A DNA stretch of 64,000 nt, taken from assembly GCA_003971905.1 (NCBI GenBank), contig RSEE01000091.1, positions 62,001 to 126,000 on the forward strand, read 5' to 3'. How positions within the stretch are numbered: position 1 is the stretch's first letter; each line of letters opens with the position of its first letter. Shown here piece by piece: positions 46,766 to 59,799 of the stretch. The DNA comes from Moniliella sp. 'wahieum'. Taxonomy: Eukaryota > Basidiomycota > Moniliellomycetes > Moniliellales > Moniliellaceae. The notes below the pieces were generated by a model. It searched no databases. It had not been told where the DNA came from and saw only the letters and a list, made by a program, of their open reading frames with translations. The translations under genes were made by a program, and so were the position numbers.

Positions 46766-48076
46766 CTACAACGTCGGCGTCCACTTGCACCCGGCCTCGC
46801 GGGCCAGTTGGGCCTCGAGGGTAACAGCCTCCTTGAGTGCGGTGCCGAGGTAGACCTTTTTCTCCTCTGTCACAGGTTGGAGAGGCTGACGCGGTGCGCC
46901 CAAGTCGACCCCCCACGTGGCTGGTCGCCCATTTGGTTCCTGGGATACCTGTTTTGGCACAGGCCCAATCGGCCTCGGCGACGAGCGCTTGCAGCTTCTG
47001 GGCTTCGGCAAGCGCATTGCGGTCCCCGCCGCAGCTTGGGCGGATAACGTACACAGTTTGGCAAGTGTGTAGGGTAAGACGTTACCCGTGCCAGCGATCA
47101 CTCCGTCCATCCCTACCACGTAGCCGGGGAGAACAATGTCGGCAAAGCCGGGCCAGACGTGGAATGGCGTACCGCGTTTCTGAAGCGCCGTTACAACTCG
47201 TTGTCCTTTGCCCACTTGGCCACAGGTAAGCTGCGTAATACGTAAATGCGTAAATGCGGAATGCGTAACGGCACAGCGCACCAAAACAAACGGACGTGGA
47301 TCAGATCAGATCAGTCAGTCAGTCAATCAGTAGGTAATCCCAGGTCTTCGCTTCACCCTTCGCGCCTAGTCGGCCACTAGCCCACCGCACCGGGGCACCC
47401 AGTCGGCACCTGATTTCCAGGTCTCCAGCCCCCCGTACCTAAAAAGGGAGGCAGGTAAACGGCAGTAGGGACAAACGTTTCCTAGGAACAAGAACAAGCA
47501 CGTACCTTGGCGCCGAGAATGTTAGGATGATGCAATCTCAATCAACACGTCGCTGTTCAAGTCGATTCCTGCTGATGCACCAGGAAAGTTGTAGACGAGC
47601 ACGGGCAATGGAGAATAATCTGCCACAGCCTTGTGGTACGCCACCAACGCCTGTGGATCCTGCACCATCGCACTGGCAAAATGCGGTGGCGTCAAGACCA
47701 GTACCGCATCGGCCCCATCTGTCGCTGCATCGTGGCACAACAAACTGGTTTCCTGTAACGACCCACCACCTGTGCCCACCACAATCGGGACTGAGCTGCC
47801 TACGCTCGCTCGCACCGTTTGCGTAATCAACGACCGCTCCGCTCGACTTAGGTGCGCAGCTTCCCCGTTCGTGCCCTGCAGCACAAGCCCGCACCCGGCT
47901 TGCGCAATCCGCGTGACCAGCTGCTTGAGCGCAGCAACGTCCACTTGCGCCTCGGCGTCAAAGGGCGTCAGGATGGGCACGTAGGCGCCCCCCGGGATGG
48001 GGTGCTTGGGGTGGTGCTTAGCGTGCTTAGCGTGCTTGGCGTGCTGGGGGTGCGTGGGTTCCTGCGAGGTTGACAT
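46766..48076 (-). CDS. Dihydrodipicolinate synthase/N-acetylneuraminate lyase family aldolase
   Basis: A class I (Schiff-base) pyruvate-dependent aldolase with a TIM-barrel fold. In fungi this family mostly acts in sugar-acid catabolism (for example 2-keto-3-deoxy-acid aldolases), not lysine synthesis. The His/Lys-rich N-terminus (KHAKHAKHAKHH) comes from a 9-bp repeat. GGAYVPILTPF opens the barrel and GLVLQGTNGEAAHLS is the GTTGE-type pyruvate-binding motif. LPVLVYNFPGAS holds the catalytic Tyr. HPNILGAK holds the Schiff-base Lys, immediately followed by a splice site. The intron runs 47231-47515 (285 nt, perhaps two introns) and joins to LTCGQVGKGQRV. The protein ends CKWTPTL. Missing bases lie near 47527, 47040 and 46900. 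The exact substrate cannot be predicted. Confidence 0.85.
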
Positions 48077-48780
48077 AGCGTGTGATGCTGATGGCAGACG
48101 GATAGACGATTGGCCCAGCCACTCTCCCCGCTGCTTCCTTTTATCGGATCGGCTGCCTAGACGTGCTTGTGCTTCCTCCGATGCCCGTGCGCAGAGCAGC
48201 TATGGCGGAAGCGTGAGGCGTGAGGGCGGATCGGAACCGATGATCGATGCCCGGAGTGGGCCCAGCCCCAGTCGGCATCCTTAATCAGTTAATCAGCCCA
48301 AGCGTTATTAATTGCCCCACCTGTCCCAGAGTGGAAATGAAATGTTGCATCTGCCTTCCACGTGTGCCGCTTCAAATTGATTGACATCCAAGCTTTATCA
48401 GCCGCTGTCACATGTCCATCTCACCGCCAGCCACCCAAGCGCCAACCCACACAGTCTGGCGCCAACCGGCCGTTGGTTGCCACAGAGCGATGCAGATGCC
48501 CCACCGCCTCCCCCTCTGCTCATGGTGTACCAGCCCACACCACACGTAACCAGGCTGGCCGTCTCTGTGCGCACCATCTACTGTTGGATAGCTGCCACCT
48601 TCTCCATCTCTATCTCCAGTCTTTTGCCCGAGGTGTGCAGATAAGAACAGGGAGGCATCGTACATCTGGGCCAGACAATTCGGTAGCAAGCATAGACACA
48701 CACACACCGTTCCCCTTCCCCCCTTCCCCTCCCTCCACGCGTCGATACCGGTACCGCTAACGAACCTGGAGAACGACGTC
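48077..48780. other. Intergenic region, aldolase promoter and Ubc13 3' end
   Basis: About 700 bp. The left part should be the aldolase promoter and the right part the Ubc13 3' UTR (both genes on the minus strand). No gene, no TATA box and no strong repeat were seen. Confidence 0.5.
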
Positions 48781-49646
<866 letters not shown>

Positions 49647-50372
49647 GGGTCGTGCGGGGGCGGCAGCGGTAGGAAAGAGAGGGATGGGTGGGTGGATGGA
49701 TGGGAGAGGCCGCCGTGCCACGTCCAGTCAGCGGCGATGCTCTTTCGGGCGGAGCGGCTGAGGTTGAATGTTCAATGTTGAAATTGAAGTTTAAGGACTA
49801 GGGGCAGGCAGGGGCAAACCCTAGCATTGGCAAACCCTAGTAGGTTGTGTTGCTCTTAAACGACACGCCACGGTGGAACGTGGAAAACGTAACGGCCGCT
49901 GGGCTTGGCAACAGGGGATGCTATTGGTGGGTCCTTTCGTGCTTGGGGCTGCCCGTCGTAATCGTGGAGGGCAGGACGAGCGGTGTGTTGCGACGGGATG
50001 GATGGATGGATGGATTGCTGCCCAACATGCGCCGACATGCGCTGACATCCAATAACCTCTCTGGTTTCGTTGCCATGGCGGAGCCCGTGAGGGCAATGTT
50101 CAACAACAGTGCCCCCGTGCGGCCAGGGTGGCTTGCGCGCTGCGCCCACGAGCCCCCCACCCTCACACTGCCCCTGTGCCTCGTCCCCATCAACACCAGC
50201 GTGTCTACAACGCCCATTCGAAGACCACTTAGTTGGTTGCTCACGTGGCCATCATTAATCACCCCATACTCTCCCCCGTCGTCCCCCGTCTTTCCCCGTC
50301 TTCCCCCACCTTTTCGTCCGCCCACCACCACCACCACCACCACCACCCGCAGCCTCCGCCCGCTGCTGCGCC
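49647..50372. promoter_or_regulatory. Divergent intergenic region, Ubc13 / CBS-PB1
   Basis: This 726-bp region separates two divergent ATGs and should contain both promoters. It includes two AACCCTAG words (49805-49840) and a (CCA)n stretch just before the CBS-PB1 ATG. No TATA box was seen. Confidence 0.4.
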
Positions 50373-52766
50373 ATGTACGCTTCCAGCGACACCCGCCGCC
50401 GCACCAACAAGAAAGACGAGGCACGCTTCCCTCTTTGGGCCTACCGGCCCCCTCGGCTCCACACTGACTGCTGATTGCTGACTGCTGATTGCTGATTGCT
50501 GCGCACAGGCCATCCGCAGAAAGGTCCAGCTCGAGCTCCGCCGCAAAGGCGGTGGCCGTCCCGCCCCGATAGAGACCTCCTCCAAACGTGCTCCACCACC
50601 ACGTGCTCCGCCCGGCACTGTGGCCGCCTTGCGCCCGGGCGCGGCCTTGACGGTGCCACAGCACATTAGCATCGCGGATGCCAGCCAACTGTGCGCGGCC
50701 AAACGCACCGATTGCGTCCTGGTCGTTGACGATGAACAAGGCCTGGCTGGAATCTTCACAGCCAAAGATCTGGCGTTCCGTGTACGTCTGTCGTCTCGCA
50801 TCCCCCCCCCCCCCCGTTTCCCCTGTCTCGAGGGGTGTATACCTCCCCCCGCCCCCTTTTGCGCTCACAGGGCCAGCTGACACATTTCTGGCCGTTTGCA
50901 GGTCGTGGCTGAATCCATCGATCCACGCACCACACCCGTCAGTGAAATCATGACGCTCTCCCCGATGGTTACACGGGACAGCATGCTAGCGACCGATGCG
51001 CTCAACACCATGGTCTCCCGTGGCTTCCGCCACTTGCCCGTATGCAACGACGAAGGGGACATTGTTGGTCTCCTGGACATTGCCAAAGTATTTTACGACG
51101 CGCTCAAAAAGCTTGAACGAGCGTATGCAAGCAGCCAACAACTGTACACTGCGCTCGAGGGCGTGCAGAATGAATGGGGCACTGGCACCGTTGGCAACCA
51201 AGACACGATGCGCGATTACATTGATACGCTCCGGAACAAGATGACCTTGCCCGACTTGTCCACTTGTCTCGACGAAGGTACTGTCCCCTGCACAGTTTCA
51301 GTCCGCACCTCTGTCCTTGAAGCGGCACGGATGATGGCCGAGTACCAGACTACTGCGGTGCTTGTGATTGAGGGCAGCGTGCCTTCGGGGGATGTATCGG
51401 GCTTTGGGGCTGGAGGCGCCGCAGGACCCCGGTTGGCAGGCATATTTACTTCGAAAGATGTGGTGTTGCGTGTGATCGCGGCTGGCTTGGATCCTCGGAC
51501 GTGCAGTGTGGTCCGCGTCATGACTCCGCACCCTGACACAGCTCCACCCTCCATGACGATCCAAACGGCGCTGCGCAAGATGCACGATGGTCATTACCTC
51601 AACCTCCCTGTGGTGGACCAAGAGGTTGGCGTGGTCGGGGTGGTCGATGTGCTCCGTCTCACGTGGAAGACACTCGAGATCATCACGGCTATGCAAGAAA
51701 CCCCGGAGGAAGCCGGCGTGGAAGCAAGCGAAGGAGGCCCGATGTGGAACCACTTTTGGAACAGCTTGGGCTCAGGATCGTACTATGGCTCGAACGCTGA
51801 TGATGGAGTGGGCGAGGGAGGCAGTTTCCTCTCCTCGGGCGTCCCACTCGATCCATCCTACGAGGGAGTACGATCCGCCCTTCTCTCCCGACGGAAACCT
51901 TTCCTCCGACGTCTTCCCCAATGACAGTGCATCCGCTGTAGCTGCAGCCCAAGAACTTGCCGAGGTCGAGGCCCCTGCAGGCTCGATGACACACGACAGC
52001 AATTCCAAGGTCGGGGGTGTATCGGATGCACTGCTTGGTTCCGAGGGAGTGTTGGATGGAGGAGGACCAGAGTTTTGCCTGTTCAAGTTCACCACCCCCT
52101 CCAAGCACGTTCACCGCTTCCAAGCTCCCTTTGACCAACTGGACGTCGTGCAGGACATGGTGGCGTCCAAGTTGGCACGAGACGAATTCTTTGCCGAGGA
52201 ACATTTAGGCCGATGGGTACCCAACCCAAAAGACTTTAAGTTGGGGTATGAGGACGACGACGGGGACAAGGTAACCATCACTACGGATGATGATATGATT
52301 GAAGCTGTTCGCCTTGCTCGCCAACTGGGAAGAGACCGCGTTACCCTGCTCATCTTTGGTGGCGCCTCTTGGTCAGCACCAGCGGCAGCTCCAGCGATCT
52401 CTCCCACCCCGCAGTCTCAGGAACTGGACGATCAAGAGGAAAAGCTACTCCTCACAAGGTTGTCTCGAGCGTGCGGACCAACCCTCCTCCCGCATCGGCT
52501 GGCGTACGCCATGAATCCAACGAGGCTCGCTCTCCAGTGATGGATCCCTCGTCCCGCTCGACCGCTTCCACCGCCTCGACTTGCTCGTCAGATGAACTAT
52601 CAGACCTCGGATCGAGACGCAAAGCCAAGAACAACCCAAGTCTCGAGCGGGAGGAGCGCTGACCAAAGATCTCGCTCTCCCAGCAGCGATTGGGTTCCTT
52701 GGTGTGGTAGTGCTGGTCGCGGTTGTGATTGCTCGTCCGTCGCACCACAACGACCGGTACCGTTAA
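50373..52766 (+). CDS. CBS-PB1 domain protein with C-terminal membrane anchor (Mug70-like)
   Basis: Fungal CBS-PB1 proteins combine adenosine-nucleotide-sensing CBS pairs with a PB1 interaction domain, and their exact role is poorly known. A short basic first exon (YASSDTRRRTNKKDE) is followed by an intron and then four CBS motifs in two pairs. The first pair includes CVLVVDDEQGLAGIFTAKDL, a second intron (about 50780-50900) and HLPVCNDEGDIVGLLDIAKV. The second pair includes RLAGIFTSKDVVLRVIAAGL and LNLPVVDQEVGVVGVVDVLR. The PB1 domain lies at about 52075-52360 (FKFTTPSKHVHRF, YEDDDGDKVTITTDDDM). A Ser-rich linker precedes a hydrophobic tail IGFLGVVVLVAVVVIA and the stop at 52764. Frame breaks lie at about 51866 (G run), 52455 and 52660. 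The first intron appears to start GC rather than GT. Confidence 0.88.
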
Positions 52767-54738
52767 CAGTTAACCCTTCTTTTCTGTCTGGTCACTAGGT
52801 CTCTCTGTGGAGATTGTGGGGAGGGTAGCAATGCCACTCCATTGCGATCCCTATCTTTCTTCCACTTTGGCCTTTCGAGGATCTGACTGATCGGTACCCG
52901 TACAACTATATCTTTTCCGCCTTGACGACGAGGGCCTGTATTTCCCTCCTGACTGAGTATTGGGGACTTCCAATACCACACTTCACATTGTCCTTCCAAA
53001 ATCCATCTCAGTGACGAAACCAGCCTCTGGAGCTTATCCTCTCAAATTGCTCCTGCCATTTGCACTTTTTCATCGCGAGAACACATGAGTGGGGGAAGGG
53101 GGGTAATGTTGTGTGCATATGTTGCTCCTTTTCCCTCTCCTACACTTTTCCGTGCCAACACGTGACGAAGACCATCCTGCCACGAAGAATCCATTTGACG
53201 CCTCTTACCACACGTCTCCCGCCACCCTCGTCCCCGATCTGTTTTTCCTTCCCTTCTCTTGTGTAGCTCGTTATAGATCCCCTCTTTGTCCGTCCCGGCA
53301 TGCGAACCATACCCCCATCCCGAGCTCTGGCAACCATCTCTACCGCTTTCTCACGTGCCACACTGGTCAGAGGGGGGAGAGAAGATCGCTCAGTAGGAAC
53401 CATCTTTGCCGTCATATAGGTACGGAATTCGGTTGTTCAATCTATAGTTGGGCCATCGTGGGCCACCATGGCTATCGCCTGCCGATGTTAGGACCTGCTC
53501 CGGTAAGGCATTGAATACGGGCAGTGCAAATTGGTGTTTTTGTTATAGGTTCCAAACTGGAGAAAAGGCATTGATTAGTAGTACCGATAGCAGGGCAAAG
53601 GTACTTGCAGACTATATGCTGTGGTGGCGGTCCGAGCTACGTACTGTGCTGCCCAATGAAGGGATCAGCAGTAGCGCGCCATCCATGAAGACGCCCGTCG
53701 GTGCCAGGACCACACTGGCGCGCGTCGCCGCAGCCGCGATTGTCCCCACTCCAGTTACACCACATAGGATAACCCGGCCACAGAAAGAAAACCGGTGAGA
53801 AGTATAGAATGCAAAAGCCAATATAGGCGAAGTGACCAGTTCAGGCCTCCTCAGAGTTATATAGTGTACCTGTTACAGTTGGGCCTAGGGCAAGGGAGAC
53901 CAGAGTCAAGATTAGATCAAGGGATGTAGCAATCGTTCGTAGGGAGAAGAAGCAAGAACAGAGGAAATGGTGTTAAAAGTGGAAGAAACAGGGAAATTGC
54001 GAGACACCCGGGACGAAGAACAAATTGTATGCAATGGGAGCGAGATCATCCGAACTACGACAGTACCGTAGCATAAAAACGTGCTGGGCGGAACGCGCCG
54101 ATAGGCGACCAATCGAACTGTGGACCGTGGTTGTAGCGCTTGGTGAGAGCACGTGGGCCTACAGGTGAGAGGTCAGAGCAACACTACGTCTGGACGGCCC
54201 CGAGTTCAAATGCTGCACCATATGGACAGGTATAGCATTATTGGAATACTTGCGGCACGTGGCGGAGGGCTCGTCGGAGGACAAGTGAGGCGATCAGTGG
54301 GACATAGACGTATGATTTTTTGCATGTTTGGCCATGTCCGCCCTGTTCAACAGACCCAAAAGCAAAACTCCCTCTGTTGATCGCGGTCGAAAGTATCGGG
54401 GCGCACACACGCCGTCTGTAGTCCACCTCATAGTAAGCATTATCGTTTTGTGAGCGCACACCCTGAACCCCCAGTCCGATTTCCATTCCCAGCTTTGTCA
54501 TGAACTGGTCGTAAACCCCGCTTGGGATGGAGCCTTGGCAAAGTCATCCTCGGATCCAAGCATCGTTGTTCTGTAACGCGCGTAATAGTTGTAAGGGCTA
54601 AATCCACCAGAGAATACGGTGTGTCTGTCAGGAGAGGCCATCATGCAATGTGGCACCACAGACGCAAGACGCGTCCGTAGAGTGACCTTCGAGATGCACG
54701 TTCATCATCCGTGTGCTGCTTGTTAGCACTGACCTCGC

Positions 54739-55023
54739 TTAAAGAACCAGGGGAATCGCTAGGAGATCAGGACCATCTGGTGCCCGCCATCCGTTCCCGT
54801 ACCCTCCTAGAAAGCGCGTGTGGATAGGATGGACGTAGTAGGGCGATGGCAGTTTGTTAGACGGAGGGATAGGGCGTGTACATCCATCTTTTACTTCATA
54901 GTCCCGGTGGGCGTGGCGGGCTGCCAGTGTGACAGCCCCGTTATACCCAGCATCGTTATCTTCGGTCCCACCCGACGGAACCGAGTTATCAGTGGGGGCC
55001 CCATCACGAGTGCGGGAAGGCAA
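54739..55023 (-). pseudogene. Gene fragment sharing a C-terminal motif with 29080-29160
   Basis: The minus-strand frame reads HRDYEVKDGCTRPIPPSNKL, then PSPYYVHPIHTRFLGGYGNG and WRAPDGPDLLAIPLVL to a TAA at 54739-54741. The last 24 residues resemble those encoded at 29080-29160. The part upstream of about 54823 has no clear counterpart there. The family is unknown. It may be the last exon of an unrecognised gene or a relic. Confidence 0.35.
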
Positions 55024-55978
55024 CCCAGGGGGTAAGCTTCAAGGACTCACATTTGGTGTCGGGAAGTGTCACGCTCGGTCCAGTGTTGTGGCCTCCATTC
55101 GATATGTTCTCAGACTCGTAGCCCTTTTGGTGTCGAGGGGATCCTAAACAGTACCAGTATATCGGGCGTCGCTCGGGGTGTCGCGTATTGGCCTCGTACG
55201 GCCAGGCCACTGTGGCCAGGGCGGAATAATAGGGCGGCGGTGACGCGCGGGGGGGGAGGGTTAACAGATAACATTCGGATAGAGGGCCAGAGGGAACTCC
55301 ACTGCAGCAATGACTTGTGGCTCCGTCTTTGGGCCTCGGTACCGGGGCGGGGAACAGGGGTCCTGTTATATTAGCGAAACACGTGCGTCATGGCAACAAC
55401 GCGAACTTGACGCGCATGTCAAAGCTTTAGTCACATGTCACATGTCACACCGCAGCAGACGACAGCTGTGTAGCTTCACACTCATACGTTCATTGATATA
55501 TCGAGTCCAAATATCTGATCGCCGTCCGGTGGCCTGCGGCCTAAGGCCTGAGGGCCGTACCTGAGTACCCTGAGTGCTGAGGTTCAGCAGGACCAGGTAG
55601 TACCTCAGTACACCGCCACTAGTCACTTGTGGGCATTCGCCTTACGTATGTCCATGACTCTCCGTTTAATACACCCGTATGTACGCCGCCACCCCCTCTG
55701 TGGAAAGGCGCGGTACAATTTATGTAGAAACAATCAGAATTGCTTGGCGTTCTCTGCTAGAGTGCCACTTGGGAGCACTCGCGATCCTACCTAAGAATCA
55801 GCTGCAAAGCAGCCTTCAGATCTCAGACAAGGTGTGAAGGCAACGTGGCGAGCCACAATTCTTCAAGCAACGTTTGAAGAGAAGGAGACAGGAGAGAGAG
55901 GAGGAAGACCGCGCGAGCAGGCTGGGGGTTGTGCAGCCTGCGAGTGGAAGGTTCACATGTTGGTACGTCCGTGTTGTT

Positions 55979-56093
55979 GTGCGAGGCGGCCTCGTTCCGC
56001 CTCTGCTCCGCTCCTGCTGTTGCGCCTCCAGGATGCCTAAACCCTGATTGCACACACACCACCACCTCCTCCCTTGCCTTGCTCGCCTGCCAC
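55979..56093 (-). repeat. Dispersed repeat copy 2
   Basis: Inverted counterpart of 3153-3276, about 52.8 kb away. Both copies also keep an open frame reading LCEAA-x-F-x-LCSAP in the same phase, so the repeat may come from a formerly coding or element-derived sequence. Confidence 0.75.
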
Positions 56094-56805
56094 TGCCACA
56101 GGTGTTCGCATGATTAGCAAGATTCATGAGCATGATTGATGCATAACACAAAAGCTCGCATGCCACAAGGTCTCCTCAACTATAGACAGAAGCCAGTCTC
56201 TCACTCAGTCAGATAGTACGGACAGCCATTTGTGGGGATGTTTCATCATTGCAGCGTATTCCTTGGTGTGCCGGACAAAACCGTGGTCTAACGCAGCCTC
56301 CTCTCACCCAGTCAGACATGGATAGTGGGAGGCATTATGCATTTACATGTTACACATGTTACGCGTTACGTGTTACATCATATGTTACAGTAGGCGTTTC
56401 CTGTTTTACAGTCACTGGACCTGCCTCCGGCTTTCTCACCCACGCCCCCCCCCCCGGTTCAGTGCCGATGTTGGCGTGCACGTAGATCCACGCACTATAA
56501 ATAAGGGTAACCGTGGTATATCATGGGCCAAAATGCTGCGGTGCTTCTGCCATGTGGTCAACACGCAACGATTTGAGAAGCAGTCAGGAAATGGCTGCAG
56601 ATGTTCAAAACGCCCGACGGCAGACGCTGTGGTTTTGCCACTACTCTGGCCTGAGTACTGAGTCTTATAGGCCTTGTACAATACCAGCCCTCAGACCTGA
56701 GGAACTCAGTAACTCGTACTCAGTATTCCATACCGCCACGTGGGAAGAAAAAAGGGAGGCTGCGGATCGACAATCGGCACCGACAGCCAATAGTCGACAA
56801 TCGAT

Positions 56806-56825
56806 AAGCGCTAAGCCTTAGCGCT
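56806..56825. repeat. 21-bp-type dispersed hairpin, copy 2
   Basis: AAGCGCTAAG-C-CTTAGCGCT is the same inverted repeat as at 26155-26175 with the centre base complemented. It is followed by a further AAGCGCTAA half-unit. Confidence 0.8.
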
Positions 56826-57238
56826 AAGCGCTAATAAGGCCTCCCAGCGATGCGCTACAACAGGCTCAACCAGGGACTGGGTTACAGTGCGTACTCGGCA
56901 CGCTGAGTGCTATTTCCGCGCCCCTGCCCCCACAGCGCAGGCTCTTGTTCCTGAGATGGCAGACGCCTTTAAATATTCCCCGGCAGGGCGGCTGTGTCGA
57001 CCGCCAAGATACGTATATATTTGCCCCGTAACGCGTAATACCAGCCCTTCCGCCCCGTCCTTCCGGTGCGTCCCTCCGCATCCGCGAAGGACCCTGGCAG
57101 CCGCGCCGCCCCGTGCAGAGCACTGCGCTAGTGCGCGGCTGCGGATCCTCGGGTGCTCCGGTGGAGACTGCCCCAGTGCTCCTTCGCGCCGCCTTGCCAA
57201 GACCAGGGGCTGCGGCAGTGCGCGCATCCTCGCCAGCC

Positions 57239-57281
57239 GGTACTCGGTACTCGGCACGCGGCACTCGGCACGCGGCTACTC
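57239..57281 (+). repeat. (GGTACTC/GGCACGC)n heptamer array
   Basis: Six heptamers, GGTACTC, GGTACTC, GGCACGC, GGCACTC, GGCACGC and GGCTACT, about 250 bp upstream of the aspartic protease start. Confidence 0.8.
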
Positions 57282-57479
57282 AGTCCTCAGGACGTCGGTA
57301 CTCGTACTCACCGGTCTCCGGCCCTTGGAGATGGCCGCTCTTCGTTGGTTCGCGAGGGCACAAGTTGTACATCCTGCGCGTACAGCTCGTTTCCGCAGCC
57401 GTTCTTGCGAAAAATTCAATCCTCCCTTGTGATGCTCGCATCGGAGGAGACCGTGGGACTAGCCGGCCCTCTCGCGATG

Positions 57480-57487
57480 TATATATA
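57480..57487 (+). promoter_or_regulatory. TATA box of the aspartic protease gene
   Basis: TATATATA lies 44 bp upstream of the ATG at 57531. Inferred from sequence and spacing. Confidence 0.55.
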
Positions 57488-57530
57488 GCCGTACCGTTGC
57501 TGCTCAGCTGTCTTGCTCACCCACCCCCCA

Positions 57531-59336
57531 ATGCGCCTCCCTTTGTCCGTCGTCTTGGCCTACATTGCCGCGAGCGCTCTGGTGGGCGCCTTGCCCATGG
57601 GGCAGGAGCAAGCTAGCAAGCCCCAGCCGCTCAAGCGTCTGAGCCTGCCCTTGTACCATCAATCCTCCCGTCCTTATGCAAACCGCAAGCGTGACTCTCT
57701 CACCGCACGCGAGGCTGCCGCCCGCTTCGAGGCCGAGGTCGCGTACCTAGAGGCCAAGTATCAGAAACGCAACTCTACCCCATCTGCCGCTGCTCGTGCC
57801 GATCAGGGCGCCCCTGACCTCCTTTCCAAGCGTCAGCGTGTTGCGCTGACCGATCTCGCACTGGACGCGTTCTACTACGCCCCCGTGAGCATTGGTACCC
57901 CTCCTCAGACTATGAAACTCATACTTGACACGGGAAGCTCCGATCTGTGGTTTATCAGCGACCAGTGCACCTCCGAATCATGTGCGCCCTACCCAAAGTT
58001 TGTTACAGCCGATTCCAAGACACTACGGTATTCGGACCAACCTTGGGAGGATTCGTATGGCATAGGCGACGCTCAGGGTCTCTCGTCTCGGATCGGGTCG
58101 AAATGGCTGGAGCGGTTGTCGAATCTCTTTCTTTTGGTGTTGCATCTGAGCTTACCCAGAGTCCCTTCATCCCGCCTGTTTCAGGCATCATGGGCATGGG
58201 TCTTCCCGGATTGAGTACCATGGGCATCACTCCGTTCTGGATGGTGCTCGCCGATTTGCACTCTATCACACCGTCCTTTTCGTTCCAAATGGCACGGAAC
58301 CCGGATGCTAAGAACGTCACCGACGAGGCACCCGGCGGCATTTTTACCTTGGGTGAGATTGACTCTAGCCAGTATTCTGGCGACATCAACTGGATCAACA
58401 CGGTGGAAAATACTCGTTGGGGTATCCCCCTGGATGCAGTCACGCTGAATGGGAGTACTGCTCCTTTGCAACAGTCGTGGGCGCTCATGGACTCAGGTGC
58501 GTTTATCCCAGTCAGTTCTCTTCCAAGTGCTGACCTTTTGTTCGCTTGACTCTCTGTCAAAAGGAACAACTTTGATCAGCGTACCACCTCAGGTGGCATT
58601 AGCGGTGTATAACTCCATCCCTGGGTCAACTACGCAAGGTGGTGATGGTTCGTCGTCGTCGTCGTCGTCATCCCAGAAGTACTTCTACCCTTGTGATACC
58701 CAAGTGGAGCTCTCATTCACCTTGGGAGGTAAGGTATACCCTATTGATCCCGCTGATTTCAACCACGGTCCGGCCAACGACGAAGGTACGATGTGCTATG
58801 GTGGCGTTTTTGCGGGGCCTAGTCTTGGTGATGACTCGCCCGATTTCATCCTGGGAGATGCGTTTCTCAAGTCGTACTTTACTGCCTTCCAGTTGGGTCC
58901 GCAAGGTCCTCAAGTTGGGATTGCGTCGCTTAAAACCAGTACGACGGCCCAGACTATGCCGCAAACTGCAACGTTCGTCTCCAACACCCAAGTTGCTACA
59001 TCTCTTTGGGATATCACCACCGATATTTTCGAAACGACCGAGCCGGTAACAGGCGCTGGGATTGATTGGGCCACCGCCCTTTTCTCAGCCCCTGTTGCGT
59101 CTGGGACGGGGGGAGTAGAGACGGCGACTTACATGGGGTACAGCGGTGATGGCCCTCTCACTGCTGCAGGTGGTGCTACGGTTACGGAGAGCGCCGTGAG
59201 CGCGGCTACCGGCAGTGCCAGTGCGCAAGCTGCTGGGTCGTCGGCCAAGAAATCCAGCGCTGGTGGGGGATTGCGCGCCAATGGTCTTGCTCTCTCGCTC
59301 GTTGGAAGTCTGCTCGCCGGCGCTCTGCTCATGTGA
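57531..59336 (+). CDS. Secreted pepsin-family aspartic protease, probably GPI-anchored (yapsin-like)
   Basis: An A1-family endopeptidase acting outside the cell or at the cell wall. The signal peptide MRLPLSVVLAYIAASALVGA is followed by a basic propeptide with KR sites. The first catalytic motif is in MKLILDTGSSDLWFI (about 57911-57955). After a GT-AG intron (58497-58563) the second catalytic motif is completed across the splice as MDSG-TTLIS. DFILGDAFLKSYFTAFQLG is the conserved C-terminal strand. A Ser/Ala/Gly-rich stretch and a terminal hydrophobic tail (GLALSLVGSLLAGALLM) fit a GPI-attachment signal. One frame break lies at about 58080-58095. I chose the ATG at 57531 over the upstream in-frame start because it begins directly with the signal peptide. 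Corrected length is about 575 residues. Confidence 0.9.
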
Positions 59337-59799
59337 AAAGAGCAAAACAACGCGTTACACGCCTTGCTGCAACAAGTTCTCAACAGTTCGATGCCTTTTT
59401 CTTTACTTTCCTCAACAGTTCGGTGCCGTTTTCTTTACTTGATTCTTGCCTGTTCTTCGCTTGCTGCTTCATCATCGACATGTGACCCCTTACTGTCCGG
59501 GGGAATTGATTTCCTCTCATGTGGCTACTATGCACAGATCATTGCACTATACAAACGAGTATGCACTCGGCAATCAGGGACTTTGCTGTATCTGTAGCGA
59601 CCCGTAGAACTGAGGCAATGACTTAGTAGGAGAAACTTAGTATCTAAAGCGCACACTGGCCAACGAGGAATTGCCAAGTAACGAGGTATATGTAAGCAAA
59701 AGTAAGGAAATGAGAAGGAAAGGTGGTGGCGAAGGGGGCAGTAGTAGAAACAGCGGGATCGGAGAATACCGGCACCAGCACCAGCCCAGCACCAGCACC
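59337..59799. other. Region between protease and retroelement fragment
   Basis: About 460 bp, containing the protease 3' UTR with a duplicated 31-bp segment (59378-59439). A CCAGCA-rich stretch (59768-59807) borders the retroelement fragment. No gene was seen. Confidence 0.5.
59378..59439 (+). repeat. 31-bp tandem duplication in the protease 3' UTR
   Basis: CTCAACAGTTCGATGCCTTT and its continuation are repeated immediately as CTCAACAGTTCGGTGCCGTT, with two or three substitutions. Confidence 0.85.

Larger units (their letters stand above)
52767..57479. other. Long region without a recognised gene
   Basis: About 4.7 kb. Short frames on both strands lack motifs. It contains a frame sharing a C-terminal motif with 29080 (54739-54823), a dispersed repeat copy (55979-56093), a hairpin (56806-56825) and a heptamer array (57239-57281). 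The stretch 53260-53820 is open on both strands, and a hydrophobic minus-strand stretch (about 53612-53821) could be part of a membrane protein, but the signal is weak. Confidence 0.55.

Noticed and set aside
49803-49840. Telomere-like AACCCTAG words
   Set aside because: Only two separated copies, not a tandem array, located inside a gene-rich divergent region.
53448-53821. Overlapping open frames on both strands, one hydrophobic
   Set aside because: The minus-strand hydrophobic stretch could be a membrane protein piece, but there is no start context, domain motif or extendable frame.
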